Assembly: GCA_004212735.1 (NCBI GenBank)
Contig: SHBD01000004.1
Span: 62,001 to 126,000 of the forward strand
DNA: 64,000 nucleotides
Reading direction: 5' to 3'
Origin: SAR116 cluster bacterium
GTDB taxonomy: Bacteria > Pseudomonadota > Alphaproteobacteria > Puniceispirillales > Puniceispirillaceae
Part shown: positions 36,108 through 46,635 of the stretch, piece after piece
Layout of the letters: every line of letters begins with the position of its first letter
Numbering within the stretch: position 1 is the stretch's first letter
The notes under the pieces: generated by a model
Told to the model about the DNA's origin: nothing
Seen by the model: the letters and a program-made list of their open reading frames with translations, nothing else
Databases searched by the model: none
Position numbers and translations under genes: made by a program

Positions 36108-38306
36108 TCAGAGGAAACTATACGGGTCAATATCGACATAGAGGCGCACCGACGAGGGAAGTTTTACGTCCTTTATCCAACTTTGAATAACCCGTTGTAT
36201 ATCAATTGATTTTTCTGCTCTGACCAACATCCGGGCGCGGTGCCTGCCCCGCAGAAATGACAATGGTGCTGCTGTTGGCCCGAAGATATCGACTCCCTCA
36301 AACCGGGGAACCGTCCGCGCAAGAATATCTGCCGCAGCACGCAATCTTTCCTGATCCGTCGCTGAGAGGATAATCGATGCAAGCCGGGCAAAGGGCGGCA
36401 TGCTGGCAGCCTTGCGCGCGGCAACCTCATGCGCAAGAAACTGGTCCCTGTCACCGTCAAGGAGCGCTGAAATCACAGGATTTTCAGGCTGCATCGTTTG
36501 CAGGATCGCCGCACCGGGGCGTGATTCGCGGCCTGCCCGGCCTGCCACCTGCATCAGCATCTGAAATGTCCGTTCCGCCGCCCGGAGATCACCACCAGCC
36601 AGACCAAGATCGGCATCAACCACCCCAACCAATGTCAGATTGGGAAAATGATGGCCCTTTGCCGCCATTTGCGTGCCGATAATAATATCGACATCGCCAT
36701 CAATCACCGATTGCACAAACATCTCGCTTGCCTTCGGGCTGCCCACAGTGTCACTGGAGAGAACGGCAAATCGAGCCTCTGGAAAACGGTGCAGTACTTC
36801 TTCGGCGAGTCGTTCCACCCCGGGGCCACAGGCACGCATACTATCGCTCTCGCCGCAAGATGAACATTCATCCGGTGGTCGCGTCTCATACCCGCAATGA
36901 TGGCAGCGCAATCGCCCGGCAAGACGGTGCGCCACCATCCAGCTATCACAATTCGGACAGGCAAGCTGATGTCCACAGGCACCACACAGAGTCAGCGGCG
37001 CGTAACCACGCCGGTTGAGAAACAACAGGCTCTGCTCACCAGCATCAAGACGTACCTGCAATGCCTCAACCAAGGGAGGTGCCAGCCAGCGCCCGCGCTC
37101 CGGCGGCGTTGCCCGCAGATCGATGGCGCTGATTTCAGGCAGTGCTGCTGCCATCACCCGATTCGGCAGAACCAACCGCTGATAACGTTGTTTCTCGCCG
37201 GTCATCCCTGCATTCACCCAGCTTTCCAGCGAGGGAGTCGCACTTGCCAGAATGATTGGACAGGCTTCCTGACTGGCACGCAGAACCGCCATGTCGCGCG
37301 CCTGATAGATGACTTGATCCTCCTGTTTGAAGGCATGTTCATGCTCCTCATCGACGATGATCAGGCCAAGATTGGCAAAGGGCAGGAAAAGAGCGGACCT
37401 GGCACCGACCACAACCTTCGCCTCACCCCTCTGAATCTCCCGCCATGCCCGGCGCTTGCTGGCCGGGTTAATGTCGGAATGCCACTCGGTGGGTGCCACG
37501 CCAAATCGGGCCATGAACCGGTTTCGCCAGCTTGTCGATAACGCAATCTCCGGCAGCAGGATCAGCACCTGCTGGTCAGCGGCAAGTGCGCTGCGCACAG
37601 CCTCAAGGTAGGTTTCTGTTTTGCCGGATCCCGTCACCCCGTCAAGCAGAAAGGCGGCAAATCCTGAGCCGATGGAGCCACACATTACCGACGCAGCCTG
37701 TCGCTGATCTTCTGTCAGTTCAGGTCCCGCAAGCTCCAGATCAGGGTGTACCGTTGTCGTCGCCGGTTGGATTTTTGCCGCTTCCAGCAATCCCTGCTTT
37801 GCCATGGTCGTGATGACTGACGCGCTGACGCCGGCCAGCTTCTGGATTTCAGCCGCGCTCAGGCCACCAGTCTTTTGCAAAAGTTCAAGAACACGCTCGC
37901 GGGCCTGTGTCAGCCGCGCCTCACCTGGCTGCGGCATGACAAGGCGATAGATCGTCTGTAATGGCGGCGGTGATAGGGCGTCTGGCTGGCCGAGAACCAT
38001 CTTGACCACACTGCCAAGCGGCGCCAGCGTCCAAGCTGACATTTTTTCAAGAAAATCAACGAAGCGCGGCGCAAGGGGCGCCAACTGCGGAACCGCCTTG
38101 ATTGGACGAAGCTTGTGGCGCGAGACATCGTCGTTCCCCGGCCCTAAAATAATGCCATGGACAGACCGGCTGCCAAGTGGAACCAGAACGATCGTGCCGC
38201 GGACCAGCTGCCCAAAACCACCTAGATGATAGTCATAAGCGGCGAGCAGAGGTGTGGCAAGTGCAACACTCACGGTATCTGCTTCCGTCTCGCTCCCGTC
38301 TATCAC
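36108..38306 (-). CDS. priA: Primosomal replication protein N' (helicase PriA)
   Basis: A DEAH-type helicase of about 732 residues that restarts collapsed replication forks. Walker A lies in LLDGVTGSGKTETYLEA, Walker B is LIIVDEEHEHAFKQ. A zinc-binding segment has pairs CGACGHQLACPNC and CHHCGYETRPPDECSSCGE. VGTQMAAKG-like IIGTQMAAKGHHFPNLTLVG and QVAGRAGRESRPG follow. The N-terminus resembles PriA only from about VSVIDGSETEADTVSVALATPL. A GTG at 38306 with GGGAG 5 nt upstream is chosen; an ATG frame extends to 38390. It is followed by 216 bp without genes before atpH. Confidence 0.95.
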   Translation of the reverse strand: MIDGSETEADTVSVALATPLLAAYDYHLGGFGQLVRGTIVLVPLGSRSVHGIILGPGNDDVSRHKLRPIKAVPQLAPLAPRFVDFLEKMSAWTLAPLGSVVKMVLGQPDALSPPPLQTIYRLVMPQPGEARLTQARERVLELLQKTGGLSAAEIQKLAGVSASVITTMAKQGLLEAAKIQPATTTVHPDLELAGPELTEDQRQAASVMCGSIGSGFAAFLLDGVTGSGKTETYLEAVRSALAADQQVLILLPEIALSTSWRNRFMARFGVAPTEWHSDINPASKRRAWREIQRGEAKVVVGARSALFLPFANLGLIIVDEEHEHAFKQEDQVIYQARDMAVLRASQEACPIILASATPSLESWVNAGMTGEKQRYQRLVLPNRVMAAALPEISAIDLRATPPERGRWLAPPLVEALQVRLDAGEQSLLFLNRRGYAPLTLCGACGHQLACPNCDSWMVAHRLAGRLRCHHCGYETRPPDECSSCGESDSMRACGPGVERLAEEVLHRFPEARFAVLSSDTVGSPKASEMFVQSVIDGDVDIIIGTQMAAKGHHFPNLTLVGVVDADLGLAGGDLRAAERTFQMLMQVAGRAGRESRPGAAILQTMQPENPVISALLDGDRDQFLAHEVAARKAASMPPFARLASIILSATDQERLRAAADILARTVPRFEGVDIFGPTAAPLSFLRGRHRARMLVRAEKSIDIQRVIQSWIKDVKLPSSVRLYVDIDPYSFL

Positions 38307-38480
38307 ACTCACTCCCGCTACCCGTTTCCCAAGGGCGATGCCCGTCTGTTTCTGCCGCCATGCAATGGCTATCAAAGATACCGTGCGCACCGGTGGATTT
38401 GCTGATCTGGTTCATATAGACTGGTGCAAACACCACACATGCTACCGGCGTACAGTATGGCCGAACAGTGAGAGACCCAA

Positions 38481-39134
38481 ATGAAAATTTTCCTCGACAG
38501 TGCAGATATCAACGAGATCAAAACACATCAGAACAGCGGTTTTGTCGATGGCGTGACAACCAACCCCTCGCTGATCGCCAAATCAGGCCGCAACATTCTC
38601 GAAACAATTGCCGAAATCTGCGCGCTTGTGGACGGACCCGTCAGCGCGGAAGTAACGGCAACCGATTTTGAGACAATGCTCACCGAGGGCAGAAAACTTG
38701 CGGCCATTGCACCCAATGTCACGGTCAAGGTGCCGTTGACGGAAGCGGGGCTTCGGACATGTAGCGCACTGGCTGATTCGGGAACAAAGGTAAATGTCAC
38801 CTTGTGCTTTACCGCCGGTCAAGCGCTGCTGGCGGCCAAGGCAGGAGCCAGTTTCATCTCACCCTTTGTCGGCCGGCTTGACGATATCGGCAAGGATGGA
38901 ATGGGGCTCATCGAAGACATCTGCACAATATATGCGAATTTTGATTTTGACACAGAAGTGCTGGTGGCGTCTGTGCGCAGCACGCAGCATGTTGTCGATG
39001 CCGCACTGATCGGTGCAGATGTTGTAACCCTGCCGCCAAAGATCCTGACATCACTCTATAAACACCCACTTACCGACAGTGGGTTGGATGCCTTCATGGC
39101 GGACTGGAAACAGACAGGACAATCAATTTTGTAA
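38481..39134 (+). CDS. Transaldolase / fructose-6-phosphate aldolase-like protein
   Basis: A 217-residue class I aldolase of the small transaldolase subfamily. It begins [14 protein letters not shown] and has [13 protein letters not shown]. The Schiff-base lysine lies in [13 protein letters not shown], and [27 protein letters not shown] and [26 protein letters not shown] complete the family pattern. It either transfers a dihydroxyacetone unit in the pentose phosphate pathway or cleaves fructose 6-phosphate; the two cannot be told apart here. It is divergent from priA, with about 170 bp between the starts. Confidence 0.93.
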   Translation: MKIFLDSADINEIKTHQNSGFVDGVTTNPSLIAKSGRNILETIAEICALVDGPVSAEVTATDFETMLTEGRKLAAIAPNVTVKVPLTEAGLRTCSALADSGTKVNVTLCFTAGQALLAAKAGASFISPFVGRLDDIGKDGMGLIEDICTIYANFDFDTEVLVASVRSTQHVVDAALIGADVVTLPPKILTSLYKHPLTDSGLDAFMADWKQTGQSIL

Positions 39135-39198
39135 GGCAAACACATCAAGGTATGCTGCGAGCAGGCTCTAGAGGCTTGCAGCATAACAGATAGGCAGC

Positions 39199-39894
39199 AT
39201 GACAGACAAGAATGATGACAATGTCCCAACAGCAGAACAGGTGTTGCGGTTTCTGGCTGCAAATCCAGATTTCCTGAAACAGATTGCGGCACCGGATGCC
39301 AAACCGGATGCTGCGGACGGCAAAATTGTCGATTTGACCCCAGCCATTGCGCGGCGGGCGCGCAATGAAGCCCGAAAGATTGGTCTGCAGAACAAGTCGA
39401 TCCTAAATCTGGCGGCGGAAAATATGGTCAACTGGCAACGGCTGCATCATGCGGCATTGGCCCTGCTTGCCGCTGCGGATATTGACCAATTGTTTCATGT
39501 GATTGCCACCGAGTTTCCATCTATTTTTGACCTTGAGTCCTGCCAGCTGATCAGTGCCAGCGCGCACTTCCAGCAGAACGTCAGTAAGGATGGACCGATT
39601 TTTTGCCCGGATGATGTTCTGGCCTCGCTCACTGGTGGAAATTCGCTCGTCCTTGGCGCGCCCGAATCAACGCTTTGTGCGCTGCTTGGCATAGCCCCTG
39701 CCAGCGTTGCCATAATCGCTCTGCCAGACCGCCTTGTGGACCCGGTTGCCGAGACACTTCTGGTCTTGTGCGGGCAGAAAAAATCCAGCTTCACACCCGA
39801 TCTGTCCAGCGATTTGTTAGTGCTGCTTGCCGAACTTGTAGGGGTAGCGCTGACCGCTCGGCTGGGCATGAGTGGGGAGGTGAACGTCCAGTGA
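39199..39894 (+). CDS. DUF484 family protein
   Basis: A 231-residue protein with the DUF484 layout. The N-terminus is VLRFLAANPDFLKQ, followed by a helical region (RRARNEARKIGLQNKSILNLAAENMVNWQRLHHAALALLAA) and a GAF-like C-terminal domain (IFDLESCQLISAS and LVLGAPES). Function is unknown. It is nearly always upstream of xerC, and here it overlaps the xerC start by 4 bp (GTGA), suggesting a link with chromosome dimer resolution. Confidence 0.9.
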   Translation: MTDKNDDNVPTAEQVLRFLAANPDFLKQIAAPDAKPDAADGKIVDLTPAIARRARNEARKIGLQNKSILNLAAENMVNWQRLHHAALALLAAADIDQLFHVIATEFPSIFDLESCQLISASAHFQQNVSKDGPIFCPDDVLASLTGGNSLVLGAPESTLCALLGIAPASVAIIALPDRLVDPVAETLLVLCGQKKSSFTPDLSSDLLVLLAELVGVALTARLGMSGEVNVQ

Positions 39895-40790
39895 TTGCTG
39901 CCTCGCATCGTAAGGCCTGGCTCAACTGGCTCAGCATCGAGAAGCGGTATGGCGAAAACACAGTTTCAGCCTACGAAGCCGATTTGGACGATTTTTGTGC
40001 CTTTGTTGGTGACCGGGGCGGAACAGCCACCAAAACCAATGCGGTGGATCGGCCGGAATTTCGAGCCTGGCTCGCCGACATGGCGACACGCGGCCTTGCC
40101 AGAACGACGATTGCCCGCCGAGTCTCATCTCTTCGCAGCTTTTATCGCTTTTGTGGACAGACAGGTATTGCCGACATCGAGGATATGAGCTGGCTAAAGG
40201 CACCGAGACCGCCTCGTGCGGTGCCTAAATCTGTCTCGCGTGACGACGCCTTGGCCATGCTAAACGCCATCTTTGGCCGGCGCGGTCCCGACTGGAGTAA
40301 AAAACGGGATTTCAGCCTGCTGATGTTGCTATATGGAGTTGGCCTGCGGATTTCCGAAGCACTCAGCCTGAGACAAAGCGATGCCCCATTTGCGGACTGG
40401 CTGCGAATCACTGGCAAGGGTGGGAAGATTCGCGAGGTGCCGGTTCTGCCAGCGGTCACGCAGGCAGTCGAAGACTATTTGGCTGCATGCCCTTTCGATC
40501 TCGGTCATGACGGCGCTCTGTTCGTCAGCAATCGCGGCAAACCTTTTGGGCCGCGGGCGGCACAGCGGTTAGTGGAGGGGCTGCGCCATGAGCTCAGCCT
40601 GCCAACGCATGTCACACCGCATGCCCTGCGGCATGCCTTCGCCACACATTTACTCGGCAATGGGGGTGATCTGCGGGCCATTCAGGAATTGCTCGGCCAT
40701 GCCAGCCTGTCAACCACTCAACGCTACACCAGCATAGATGAAGCGCATCTCAAACACGTCCATGCCCAGACGCACCCGCGAGCGCGCTGA
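39891..40790 (+). CDS. xerC: Tyrosine recombinase XerC
   Basis: A 299-residue site-specific recombinase that with XerD resolves chromosome dimers at dif. The catalytic set is complete: R in YGVGLRISEALSL, K in ITGKGGKIREVPV, H-R in HALRHAFATHLLG, H in LGHASLSTTQRYT and the nucleophilic Y in the same motif. The N-terminal SAM-like domain is W..LSIEKRYGENTVSAYEADLDDF. The GTG at 39891 is the start, with GGGGAGG upstream and the DUF484 stop overlapping. No dif site was identified in the window. Confidence 0.96.
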   Translation: MIAASHRKAWLNWLSIEKRYGENTVSAYEADLDDFCAFVGDRGGTATKTNAVDRPEFRAWLADMATRGLARTTIARRVSSLRSFYRFCGQTGIADIEDMSWLKAPRPPRAVPKSVSRDDALAMLNAIFGRRGPDWSKKRDFSLLMLLYGVGLRISEALSLRQSDAPFADWLRITGKGGKIREVPVLPAVTQAVEDYLAACPFDLGHDGALFVSNRGKPFGPRAAQRLVEGLRHELSLPTHVTPHALRHAFATHLLGNGGDLRAIQELLGHASLSTTQRYTSIDEAHLKHVHAQTHPRAR

Positions 40791-40815
40791 CCAATCATCC
40801 CTGATGACAATCGCG

Positions 40816-42225
40816 TTAGATGTGAATGGCCCTTCCATCAACAGCCAGCGCGGCTTCCTTGACCGCTTCATTCAATGTCGGATGGCCATGACAGGTGCGG
40901 GCGATATCCTCAGCGGTTGCACCAAAGGCCATTGCAGTCGCACATTCATGGATCACTGTGCCTGCTTCATGTCCGATGATATGCACGCCAAGCACCCGGT
41001 CGGTTTCGGTGCAGGCCAGAATCTTGACAAAACCATCAGTATGTCCAACTGCCTTGGCCCGGCTATTTGCCTGAAAGGGAAAGACGCCTTTGACATAGCT
41101 GATATCCTCAGCCTTCAGGCTTTCCTCACTCTTACCAAGGGTTGCCACTTCTGGTGCAGTATAGACGATTCCTGGCACAGCGTCATAATCAACATGGCCG
41201 GCAAGGCCAGCCATCAATTCCACCGCCGCAATGCCGTCTTCTTCTGCCTTGTGTGCCAGCATCGGCCCATTAATGACATCGCCAATGGCAAAAATGCCTT
41301 CAACTGAGGTCTCAAATCTGGGATCAACCTTGATACGGCCACGGTCACTGACAGCAACACCAGCCTCTTCCAGCCCAAGGCCGTTGGTTGCCGGATGACG
41401 GCCAACCGAGACCAGTGCCACATCGGCGTCGATCTGTTCCTCGTCACCACCACCGGCAGGTTCCACCATAAGCGAGACTCCCGTCTTGCTGGCCTTGGCT
41501 GATTTCACCGCTGTCTTTAGGCGAAATTTCAGACCTTGGCGCTTGGCGATGGCCATGAATTTCTTTGCCACCTCCTCATCCATCCCCGGCAGTATCCGTG
41601 GCAGAAATTCAATCACCTCGACCTCGGCGCCAAGACGCGCCCAGACGGTACCAAGCTCTAGACCAATATAACCAGCACCAATAACCACCAGTTTCTTTGG
41701 CAGCGTTGTCAGCGCAAGGGCGCCAGTGGAACTGACAATCCGCTTTTCATCAATTGCTACATTTGGCAGGCTTGAGGCATGGCTACCAGTGGCTATCAAG
41801 ATGCGGTCACAGTGATAGCTGCCCTTATCCGAGCCATCGACAAGGCTGACCTCCCCCGCATGATCAATGCGTGCAGTTCCCTCAAGCCGGGTGATTTTAT
41901 TTTTCTTGAACAGATAGTCGATGCCACCTGTCAGGCCAGACACGATATCATCCTTGGCCACCTGCATCCTGCCCAAATCAAGCTTCGGCGTTCCAACAGA
42001 AATGCCAAGATCAGCAAGTGTCCCATCCGTCGCCTTGGCAAATTGTTCAGATGCGTTGAGCAGTGCCTTTGACGGGATACAGCCCACATTCAAGCACGTG
42101 CCGCCCAGCGTCGACCGCCTGTCTACACAGGCGACCTTCATCCCAAGCTGCGACGCCCTGATTGCAGCCACATATCCTCCGGGTCCTGCCCCGATAACAA
42201 TCAGATCAAATTTTTCCGTCGTCAT
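40816..42225 (-). CDS. lpd: Dihydrolipoyl dehydrogenase (E3)
   Basis: A 469-residue flavoenzyme that reoxidises the lipoyl arm of 2-oxo acid dehydrogenases. FAD site GAGPGGYVAAIRASQLG, redox-active GGTCLNVGCIPSKALL, NAD site VIGAGYIGLELGTVWARLGAE, and the C-terminal active-site base HGHPTLNEAVKEAAL are all present. It is the last gene of the sucAB-lpd group, so E3 of the 2-oxoglutarate complex. It converges with xerC 25 bp away; no terminator is visible between them. Confidence 0.96.
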   Translation of the reverse strand: MTTEKFDLIVIGAGPGGYVAAIRASQLGMKVACVDRRSTLGGTCLNVGCIPSKALLNASEQFAKATDGTLADLGISVGTPKLDLGRMQVAKDDIVSGLTGGIDYLFKKNKITRLEGTARIDHAGEVSLVDGSDKGSYHCDRILIATGSHASSLPNVAIDEKRIVSSTGALALTTLPKKLVVIGAGYIGLELGTVWARLGAEVEVIEFLPRILPGMDEEVAKKFMAIAKRQGLKFRLKTAVKSAKASKTGVSLMVEPAGGGDEEQIDADVALVSVGRHPATNGLGLEEAGVAVSDRGRIKVDPRFETSVEGIFAIGDVINGPMLAHKAEEDGIAAVELMAGLAGHVDYDAVPGIVYTAPEVATLGKSEESLKAEDISYVKGVFPFQANSRAKAVGHTDGFVKILACTETDRVLGVHIIGHEAGTVIHECATAMAFGATAEDIARTCHGHPTLNEAVKEAALAVDGRAIHI

Positions 42226-42293
42226 TCCCCTGCCCCCGATTCCCCTGCTCCAATTCTCATGTCCCGTTTAAAGCCCTGTAGTCGGGCAGTTTC

Positions 42294-43538
42294 TCAGACA
42301 CCCATGATCAGGCGACGCGGGTCCTCTATGGTTTCCTTAACCCGCGCCAAAAATGAAACCGCCTCGCGACCATCGATAATTCGATGATCATATGACAGCG
42401 CCAGATACATCATCGAACGAATGACAATCTGGTCATCGACCACAACGGCCCGTTTCTCGATTTTATGCATCCCCAGAATACCGCTTTGCGGTGGGTTTAA
42501 AATCGGCGTCGACATCAACGAGCCATAGACGCCGCCATTCGAGATCGTGAAGGTGCCGCCAGCCATCTCATCTGGTTTAATCTTGCCGTCACGCGCCCGC
42601 AGGCCGAAATCACCAATTGCGCGCTCAAGATCAGCCAGCGACATGTCACCTGCATCCTTTACCACCGGCACGACAAGACCTTGCGGCGTGCCAACCGCTA
42701 CGCCGATATTGTAATAATTCTTATAGATGATATCGGTGCCTTCTATTTCTGCGTTGACGGCTGGAAAATCACGCAGCGCCTGAATGGCGGCAAGGGTAAA
42801 CATGCCCATGAAGCCGAGGCGAACGCCATGCACGGTCTCGAATTCCTGCTTATACTCAGCCCGCATCGCCATCACTTGTGACATGTCAACCTCGTTGAAG
42901 GTTGTCAGCATGGCCGCATTGTTCTGCGCCATTTTCAGGCGGCCAGCAATGATCTGGCGCAGCTTTGACATCGGCACACGTTCCTCACGCGCCGCGTCAA
43001 TCTCGCGTGGCGTCTGCCGAACGGGTGCGCTAACCATTGGGGTTATGGTTGTGGGTGCGGGCGCTGATGCAACTGCTTTTAACGCCGACATGACATCAGC
43101 TTTGGTCAAACGGCCATCCACCCCCGTTCCCTTGATTTTGTCTGGGTCAATGTCATTTTCCTCGACAAGACGACGAACGGCGGGTGACAGCGGATGTTCA
43201 CGCCCAGACGCTGCAGCAACAGGCGCAGCAGATTCCTGTGAAGCCGCAGCCTTTTCCGCAGCGGGTGCCGCATCCTGTGATGGAGCAACTTTCGGCGCGG
43301 CGCCTTCTTCAACCCGCGCGAGCAGCGCGCCAACCTCAACGGTCGCACCCTCATTGGCAATGATCTCCGACAGAGTGCCAGCAACGGGTGAAGGCACTTC
43401 AAGCGTCACCTTGTCGGTTTCCAACTCGACAATGGGTTCATCCTGCTTAACAGCCTCACCAGCCTGCTTCATCCAGCGGGCAATGGTGGCATCACTCACA
43501 GACTCGCCAAGTGTGGGAACAACGATATCAATACCCAT
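42294..43538 (-). CDS. sucB: Dihydrolipoyl succinyltransferase, E2 of 2-oxoglutarate dehydrogenase
   Basis: A 414-residue E2 subunit. It has one lipoyl domain at the N-terminus (lysine in VELETDKVTLEVPSPVAG), an Ala/Pro linker, a peripheral subunit-binding domain (PAVRRLVEENDIDPDKIKGTGVDGRLTKADV), and the acyltransferase core ending ALSYDHRIIDGREAVSFL with the catalytic His. A GTG start at 43547 exists but GGAGG spacing favours the ATG at 43538. It transfers succinyl groups to CoA. Confidence 0.96.
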   Translation of the reverse strand: MGIDIVVPTLGESVSDATIARWMKQAGEAVKQDEPIVELETDKVTLEVPSPVAGTLSEIIANEGATVEVGALLARVEEGAAPKVAPSQDAAPAAEKAAASQESAAPVAAASGREHPLSPAVRRLVEENDIDPDKIKGTGVDGRLTKADVMSALKAVASAPAPTTITPMVSAPVRQTPREIDAAREERVPMSKLRQIIAGRLKMAQNNAAMLTTFNEVDMSQVMAMRAEYKQEFETVHGVRLGFMGMFTLAAIQALRDFPAVNAEIEGTDIIYKNYYNIGVAVGTPQGLVVPVVKDAGDMSLADLERAIGDFGLRARDGKIKPDEMAGGTFTISNGGVYGSLMSTPILNPPQSGILGMHKIEKRAVVVDDQIVIRSMMYLALSYDHRIIDGREAVSFLARVKETIEDPRRLIMGV

Positions 43539-43613
43539 GGTCAGCACCCTCCTCTGGTGCCATTTTCAGATAGACAGCTCAGTCCCGGACAAACAATCTG
43601 GAACAGGGCATCC

Positions 43614-46559
43614 TTATTCGGCGGCGGCGGCTTTATCTCCAGCATCCAGCCCTAATGCCGCGGAAACCAGCCCCTGCTGTTCCGCATTGTGACGAGACAG
43701 AGACCCCGTGGCGGGAGAGGCTGCCGCCGCACGTCCAGCATAGACAAGCCGTTGCTGCTTGATGCCAATGTCAGCCATCATATCCTCAATAAAATCACGA
43801 ACCATTGTCCAGGCGCCCATATTTTTTGGCTCCTCCTGACACCAGACGAATGTCGCCTCTGGCGTCATTGTGATCACCTCCTCGAGGGCCTTGCTTGGGA
43901 ACGGATATAATTGTTCGAGGCGGACGATCTCAGTATCCCAGGCCCCCAGCTCATCGCGTTTTGCCGCAAGATCAAAATAGACCTTGCCGCTGCACATCAC
44001 GACGCGCTTTGCATTGCCGTGGTTTACCTTCGTGTCTCGCTCATCAAGAATCCGGTGAAAACTTGTCCCCGGTCCCATATCTACAAGCTCAGAGACACAG
44101 GCTTTGTGCCGCAGCAACGATTTAGGCGTCATCACAACGAGCGGCTTGCGGAAGTCCCTGCGTAACTGTCGGCGCAGAACATGGAAATAATTGGCTGGGG
44201 TCGTGCAGTTAACCACCTGCATGTTATCCTCAGCGCACAGTTGCAGATATCTCTCCAGACGTGCCGATGAATGTTCCGGTCCCTGCCCCTCATACCCGTG
44301 TGGCAACAGCAGCACCAACGCATTCATCCGCAGCCATTTTGCTTCGCCGGAAGAAATGAACTGGTCAATGACAACCTGCGCACCATTGGCAAAATCACCA
44401 AATTGTGCTTCCCACATCACGAGCGCGTTAGGCTCCACCTGCGAGAACCCATACTCAAAACCCATCACCGACGCCTCCGACAGAGGTGAGTCGATGACCT
44501 CAAAGACCGCCTGATCCGGGTCCAGATACATCAGTGGGGCATAGCGTTCCTCAGTTTTCTGATCGACCAGAACAGCGTGACGCTGGCTAAAAGTGCCGCG
44601 ACAGGAATCCTGACCAGACAGGCGCACCGTATCACCTTCAAGCAAAAGCGAGCCAAAGGCCAGATGCTCGGCGGTCGCCCAGTCAATATTGGCACCCGCC
44701 TCAATATTTGTTGCCCGTGTTTTCAGGATACGGATCAGTTTCGAATTGAGCGTCATATGGTCTGGCGGTGTTGTCATGGTCTTGCCGATCCGGCGCAGGA
44801 CATCCAGCTCAACCGCCGTCTCGCCGCGTCGCTCAACACCATGCGCCGTGCGCATCCCCGACCAGCTTCCCTCTAGCCAATCGGCCTTGTTTGGTCGGTA
44901 ACTTGTACCAGCTTCAAATTCATCATCGAGATAGGTCAGACGCTCATCAATGACTTTCTGCGCACCCGCCTCATCAAACACACCTTCGGCAATCAGCTTT
45001 TGCGCGTAGATTTCACTGGTGCTCTGATGCGCTGCGATCGCCTCATACATCAGCGGTTGGGTGAAGGCGGGCTCATCGCCCTCATTATGACCAAAGCGCC
45101 GATAACAGAACATGTCGATAACCGCATCAGTGCCAAATGCCTGTCGGAATTCAGTGGCAATGCGGGCAGCATGCACCACTGCCTCCGGATCATCGCCATT
45201 GACGTGGAAAATCGGTGCCATCACCATCTTCGCCACATCCGTCGGATAGGGTGATGAGCGCGAATAATGCGGGCTTGTCGTAAAGCCAATTTGGTTGTTG
45301 ACGATGATATGGATGGTTCCGCCGGTGCGATACCCACGAAGCGCCGAGAAGGCAAAGGTCTCGCCGACAACACCCTGTCCAGCAAAGGCGGCATCGCCAT
45401 GCAGCAGAATGCCCAAGACCTCAGTCCGCTCAGTATCGTTGCGCTGTTGCTGTTTTGCCCGTACACGGCCAACCACGACCGGATCGACAATTTCCAAATG
45501 CGATGGGTTCGGCGCGAGGCTGAGATGCACCTGCGTCTTATCGAACTCCCGGTCGGCAGATGCGCCCATGTGATATTTCACATCACCGGATCCACCAGCT
45601 TCCTCCGGATTGGCAGGGTTGCCAAGAAATTCGGAAACAATGGCACGAAACGGCTTTGCCAGAACATTATGCAGAACATTCAACCGTCCGCGATGCGCCA
45701 TGCCAATGACAACCTCGCCAAGACCAAGCTGGCTGCCCCGTTTGAGGATCTGTTCAAGCGCAGGAATGACCGCCTCGCCGCCATCCAGACCAAACCGTTT
45801 GGTCCCGGTATATTTCTTGTGAAGATATCGCTCAAACTCTGTAGCATCGACAAGACGCTCATAAATGGCCTTCTTGCCACGCAAGGTGAAATCAGTCTTG
45901 TTGCCAATTGCCTCAATGCGTTCCTGGATCCACGCTTTTTGCGCCGGATCCTGAATGTGCATGAATTCAACACCGATCGTGCCGCAATAGGTCTTGCGGA
46001 GCTGAGCAACAATCTCGCGCAGCGTTGCAGTTTCCAGACCCAGCACATAATTGATGAAAATGGGACGGTCCCAATCATCATCACCAAAGCCGTAGGTCTG
46101 CGGATCAAGTTCCGGATGAAGAGGCTTGTCCTCCAGTGCCAGAGGATCAAGATCGGCAATCAAATGGCCGCGAATACGATAAGCCCGAATCAACATCACT
46201 GCCCGCAGTGAATCGAGCGTTGCGGCACGAATGTCCCCTGCATTCACATGCCGGCCTGCGACATGTCCATCAGCCACGGCACGGATCGATTCCTCTGGGT
46301 CTATGGCACCAACGACACGGCTTGCGGCGCGCCCCCAGCTTGGCCCAGCTTCCATAAGATCGGTTTCAGCACCAACCTGATCGAGATGTTTGAAATAAGC
46401 GGCCCAACTCTTGTCGACTGAATTCGGATCACGCGCCCATACGGCTTTCATTTCCGCAATAAAAGTAGCATTGGCACCCGATAGCAGACTGTAGTCCGGT
46501 TCGGCGGTTTTTGTGTTGCCGTGACTGTCTAAACTTGGGGCTTGCCCGGAGTCGTCCAT
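43614..46559 (-). CDS. sucA: 2-oxoglutarate dehydrogenase E1
   Basis: A 981-residue thiamine-diphosphate enzyme that decarboxylates 2-oxoglutarate. The N-terminal segment YSLLSGANATFIAEMKAVWARDPNSVDKSWAAYF is typical of OdhA. HRGRLNVLHNVLAKPFRAI, GDAAFAGQGVVGETF and the thiamine-diphosphate motif GNGDDPEAV-like HVNGDDPEAVVHAARIA are visible, as are SEASVMGFEYGFS and GYEGQGPEHSSARLER. Size matches the family. sucB follows 75 bp later. Confidence 0.98.
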   Translation of the reverse strand: MDDSGQAPSLDSHGNTKTAEPDYSLLSGANATFIAEMKAVWARDPNSVDKSWAAYFKHLDQVGAETDLMEAGPSWGRAASRVVGAIDPEESIRAVADGHVAGRHVNAGDIRAATLDSLRAVMLIRAYRIRGHLIADLDPLALEDKPLHPELDPQTYGFGDDDWDRPIFINYVLGLETATLREIVAQLRKTYCGTIGVEFMHIQDPAQKAWIQERIEAIGNKTDFTLRGKKAIYERLVDATEFERYLHKKYTGTKRFGLDGGEAVIPALEQILKRGSQLGLGEVVIGMAHRGRLNVLHNVLAKPFRAIVSEFLGNPANPEEAGGSGDVKYHMGASADREFDKTQVHLSLAPNPSHLEIVDPVVVGRVRAKQQQRNDTERTEVLGILLHGDAAFAGQGVVGETFAFSALRGYRTGGTIHIIVNNQIGFTTSPHYSRSSPYPTDVAKMVMAPIFHVNGDDPEAVVHAARIATEFRQAFGTDAVIDMFCYRRFGHNEGDEPAFTQPLMYEAIAAHQSTSEIYAQKLIAEGVFDEAGAQKVIDERLTYLDDEFEAGTSYRPNKADWLEGSWSGMRTAHGVERRGETAVELDVLRRIGKTMTTPPDHMTLNSKLIRILKTRATNIEAGANIDWATAEHLAFGSLLLEGDTVRLSGQDSCRGTFSQRHAVLVDQKTEERYAPLMYLDPDQAVFEVIDSPLSEASVMGFEYGFSQVEPNALVMWEAQFGDFANGAQVVIDQFISSGEAKWLRMNALVLLLPHGYEGQGPEHSSARLERYLQLCAEDNMQVVNCTTPANYFHVLRRQLRRDFRKPLVVMTPKSLLRHKACVSELVDMGPGTSFHRILDERDTKVNHGNAKRVVMCSGKVYFDLAAKRDELGAWDTEIVRLEQLYPFPSKALEEVITMTPEATFVWCQEEPKNMGAWTMVRDFIEDMMADIGIKQQRLVYAGRAAAASPATGSLSRHNAEQQGLVSAALGLDAGDKAAAAE

Positions 46560-46635
46560 CAGAAGGCTTCCTTCACAGGATTACAGAGTTAGCACAGTGT
46601 ATGCGCTATTCTGGCTTATTCAAGTTGTTTACGTT

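Noticed and set aside
42784-43692. 302-codon + strand ORF opposite sucB
   Set aside because: Its Ala/Ser/Thr-rich sequence mirrors the Ala/Pro linker of the E2 subunit on the other strand; a codon-bias shadow.
45267-46211. 314-codon + strand ORF inside sucA
   Set aside because: Antisense to conserved parts of the 2-oxoglutarate dehydrogenase E1; no ribosome-binding site and no domain pattern.
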